NCBI GenBank assembly: GCA_030248135.1
Contig: JASANC010004731.1
Coordinates: 1 to 24,469 of the forward strand
Reading direction: 5' to 3'
Source of the DNA: Theristus sp. LFF4_11
Lineage: Eukaryota > Nematoda > Chromadorea > Monhysterida > Xyalidae
Length of the DNA: 24,469 nt
The notes beneath the pieces are model-generated. The model saw only the letters and a program-made list of their open reading frames with translations. It was not told where the DNA came from and did no database searches. Shown here one piece after another: positions 21,462 through 24,469 of the stretch. Position 1 is the stretch's first letter; each line of letters begins with the position of its first letter. Both the position numbers and the translations under genes were made by a program.

Positions 21462-22356
21462 AAAGTCGCGCAGTGGAAAGAGTCCGGTCTGAGGCATGTG
21501 GTACGCAGGGTTTTCGCACGTGATTTTCGCACCATCTTAGTCACCAACAACCGCCCCAGCACAATTGTACGCAATGTTTCACAGACAGCTGTGTGGATGA
21601 TATTCGTTAAGTTGAGGCAGGGTGTCTTTCTTTCTGACCGGTTTGGCGTTTCCATTGGTTTTTCTAAGCGCCAACTGGTGTTTTTTAACGGTGTCTGGCT
21701 GGCGTATTTGTTAGCACCAGTGAAAACGCCACTGTTAGGCAGAAAATCCCGTGTGAAAAATCATCGCACAATTACAGTATCTATGTATGTAAAACGTACC
21801 ACCAAAAACAAAGTGTGCATTGTAAGTTGATGTTAGTGATTCACTTTTTTTATTTGAACTTTTGATGGATACTCCAATTGTTTTTATCTTGAGTGACTGA
21901 CCGGAACGCGTGCAAGTTCAAAAAACGGATTTATTTGTGAACATGGCAAAACCTAAAAAGTTGAAACGTAAAAAAAATTGAGAGACAGAAAATCGTTTTT
22001 TTAGACAAGTTTTACAGCGACAGAACAATTTTTTGAAAACTGTCAGTGTGTTCACAAAATAGTCTGATTTTTGGTTAGCTTTGTAGGCTTCAAAATCGAC
22101 CTCTGTGCATTCCATTTGTGGCATAAATGAAATCTATTGTGTTATATTGTGTGTGATAATACAACACAATTCATCAAACGTGCAACAAAACTAAGAAAAA
22201 CACAAAAATTACCCAAAAATACAAAAACAACAAGTACACAAAAAGTGAACAAAGAGGCTGCACAGTTTCACTGCAAGGCAATTATTGATAAAATCAACGG
22301 AAATGGCATTTTTTATCATTTTGCCTACTTCTTTTTATCATTTTTTATAGTCAACG
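21462..22356. other. Intergenic region between convergent dispatched and lectin copies (right arm)
   Basis: Mirror of 2113-3015, with a handful of SNPs and homopolymer length changes. The possible lectin polyadenylation signal appears as TTTATT at 21930-21935 (AATAAA on the minus strand). No other gene is supported. Confidence 0.5.
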
Positions 22357-24161
22357 TCAATACCGGCGTTCAAAATAATTCCATTCCGCCGTGTCTTCCA
22401 TCTCAAACAACGTGCGGCCGGTGTTCTGATAGTTCTCGATCACGGACGCTCCAGACATCTGGAAAGTATTGCTGCTGTTCTGATTTAAAGAATACTAAAA
22501 ACTACAAACTCAGCCTAACGGTGCGGAAACTGAAACGGCTTTAAAAAGTGGCACATTTGCCACAGATTCAGATCCGGTCGTGTAAACCGATAGTGCAGTA
22601 AACCATTTCAGATCGGTTCGGTTGTCCGTCTGCATGACACACAAGACACTCTCCACCGTACTTTCGTGTACGTCAGTTCGCAGTGCAACGTGGCCATGTT
22701 GAAGTTGTAGCCGGTGCAAGCGCGTGCGCGTCTACAGCGCAGGCCGCAGTGCCAGTCTGACTCGAGCGCACCGACGGGCGTCAGCTGCGTCGCGGCGTCC
22801 AACGAGCGCAGACGGCGCCCGCTCGAACGCGTGTAGTCGGCCAATGGCGTGTCTGTCGGAAGGCGTGCACTTTCTTGTATTTTGGGCCTTTTAGCCAATG
22901 AGAAAATGCTGGTTTTGAGCACAGCACACGCGGTCTCGGTTGTAGCGTCACAAAACAAGAACGATTAAGAAAAAAAACTGCGCTCGTGTCTAACGTGTCT
23001 GCTGTGTCCAACGGAGGGAAACCAGTCATTGGACTCCGCTGAGTCCCAGGGGCCACTATTGCGAGGCAGTCTTGATTTTTACTTTCAGTTAGATACCATT
23101 CATATTCATTCACACCATTCATATACATTCAACTTTGTACCCACATCTAGCTACTAGCTAAAGGCAGTTTTAGGCTCACCGATCATGCAGAGTGCACCAT
23201 TTATGCCCGGCCAGTTCGCAACGCCTTTGCATGCGTCCCAGACGATCAGGTCATGTTGTTCGCTGTTTTCGAGGTCATCGAATACGAATTGACTGTGTGT
23301 GCCCATATGAAGACACCCGCTTGTTTGCCCTATAAACCAACATGTGATTGATATCGCCAACTTTTTTGGCGAATTCGGAACTAACAGTAATTTTTTCTTC
23401 TGAGATAGGCGAAATTTTTTTTAAGCTGTGAACTTTGTTCTGTTTGGTGGCAAGGTTTCTTGAAACAGGCTTGTTTTGTTTTCAGCACGTTTTCACCATC
23501 AGAAACATCGCTTGAGTGCTGCATCAGTTTGTCTTTGGTCAGGGGGTCGGCCATCCAGTACGCGAATCCATCGTCTTCGACGGCGTCGGCTTTCGCAGCC
23601 AACCACACTTGTTCGTTTGGAAACTGGAACAAACAGGTTCAAACATAATTCAAAAAATATGGTGAAGTCACCGGATTAGAGAGATGGACAGCGAATAAGG
23701 TCTGCTGAACGACGATTGGCCAGAAAATCCTGGAGGAATGCACATATACTGTACAGTCGGGCTAGAAACGGAAGGAATTCTTTTTCACTGATTTCAGCAG
23801 ACGGACTGGAACCTTTTTATAAACGAAGTTTTTGTCTAAAGAAGAGTCAAATGAACTTACTGTAAAATGGGAACAGACCTTGTCCAAGAGGAACGCGCTC
23901 AGTCGACGCATCAACTGGCTCGCATCGTACAACTGCGCCAAACGGCCCCCTTTGCCGGCGCAAACTGCGAACGCGTCAATCCAGCCGAGTGCTCCGGTGG
24001 TGGCCGCTTGTTGCGCGACAAAGTAGCACGCGTTGTTTGTGTAGAAGCCGTTGCGAGCCTCGCACGCGTGGTAGTGTTGTGCCGCGTGACTCGTGAACGA
24101 TGGTAGGGCGGTGTACGCTGTGCGAAACCGCCACAAAAAGCTGTTTTTTTTGGAATTTCAT
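22357..24161 (-). CDS. C-type lectin + PAN/apple-like domain protein, right copy with early frameshift
   Basis: Minus-strand exons 24161-23861, 23623-23497, 23329-23180, 22852-22662 and 22479-22357 correspond one-to-one to the left copy, with the same splice sites and phases. The one clear break is near the start: the A run after ATGAAATTCC has eight A here and seven in the left copy, so the frame opened by this ATG leaves the lectin frame after about six codons. Everything downstream stays open. The copy is therefore a one-base-disrupted allele or paralogue, a sequencing error in a homopolymer, or a sign that the true start is elsewhere. Both domains are otherwise intact. Confidence 0.68.
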
Positions 24162-24277
24162 CGAAGACTCCCATACAAAGTTCGTTCATCAGCGCACAGT
24201 AGTGCTACACAGTCGCAAGGAAACACACAGGCGGCTCACATATGTATGACCTATTTTTTAAATGTGTCCCACTGAAA

Positions 24278-24443
24278 TGACGTCATATGCCGCCAAACAT
24301 GCGCTCACTGCAAACCAGACTTTCCGTTTAGCCGATTTCTTCCCGTAAACAAATGGTGAATGTCGAATCAGTCACACCAACCCAAACTGACATTTTAGCG
24401 CCTGTACTTTGACAAACGGGCGTTTTCAAAGCAAATGACGTCA
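24278..24443. promoter_or_regulatory. Mirrored CRE-type palindromes upstream of the right lectin copy
   Basis: TGACGTCA occurs at 24278-24285 and 24436-24443, the exact mirror of 185-192 and 27-34. These sit upstream of the minus-strand lectin copy. Confidence 0.38.
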
Positions 24444-24469
24444 TTTTAGTCCGGACACGTTTGAATTAT

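Larger units (their letters stand above)
18079..24469 (-). repeat. Right arm of giant inverted repeat
   Basis: This is the reverse complement of 1-6488. Its inner end is flush with the end of a TIR transposon (17218-18078) and its outer end is the end of the window. It is 97 bp shorter than the left arm overall: it lacks the 266 bp MITE (plus its TA duplication) but has a 153 bp extra segment and several small insertions. It carries a 5'-truncated dispatched copy and a lectin copy with one extra A in an early coding homopolymer. Confidence 0.96.

Noticed and set aside
1..24469. Simple fold-back (hairpin adapter or whole-genome-amplification) artefact
   Set aside because: The arms differ by a transposon with a target duplication, a 153 bp segment and clustered SNPs, which a copy of one molecule would not show. 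A haplotype join in assembly is not excluded.

Overview
The window reads as nuclear DNA of an invertebrate animal. Genes are split into GC-rich exons and AT-rich GT-AG introns of about 70-560 bp. One gene encodes Dispatched, an animal Hedgehog-pathway transporter. A second encodes a secreted-type C-type lectin plus PAN/apple protein. The centre is satellite DNA and non-autonomous DNA transposons. I cannot assign a phylum. There are no bacterial operons, rRNA, tRNA or CRISPR features.

The dominant structure is a giant inverted repeat. Left arm 1-6488 and right arm 18079-24469 are reverse complements of each other and begin exactly at the two window ends. Between them lies an 11.6 kb spacer. 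Each arm carries the same convergent gene pair: the five-exon lectin/PAN gene (309-2112 on +, mirrored 22357-24161 on -), then about 0.9 kb of intergenic sequence, then the 3' half of dispatched. In the left copy dispatched continues past the arm into unique DNA, giving twelve exons between 9173 and 3016 on the minus strand (850 codons before the stop, all splice phases consistent). Even so, its N-terminal part is missing. In the right copy only the last six exons exist (18236-21461, +), because the duplication breakpoint falls in an intron.

The spacer from left to right holds: the unique dispatched exons (6658-9173); a second copy of a TA-flanked Tc1/mariner-like MITE (9470-9747); about 1.2 kb with no convincing gene; satellite A block 1 (about 170 bp period, 10948-11815); satellite B (about 149 bp period with a three-unit higher-order repeat, 11826-13790); a 1.08 kb element with 143 bp terminal inverted repeats (13855-14932); satellite A block 2 (14936-16920, with a three-unit 510 bp higher-order repeat); a 29 bp minisatellite (16924-17130); and a second, related TIR element (17218-18078). 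The outer end of that second element is exactly the junction with the right arm.

The arms are not identical. Spot comparison shows very few differences in the outer 2.6 kb. There are many SNPs and indels in the inner introns, a 266 bp MITE present only in the left arm with a clean empty site in the right, and a 153 bp segment present only in the right. This is more than a simple fold-back copy. The two live explanations are a real inverted duplication (palindrome) partly homogenised by gene conversion, or two haplotypes joined head-to-head through a repeat during assembly.
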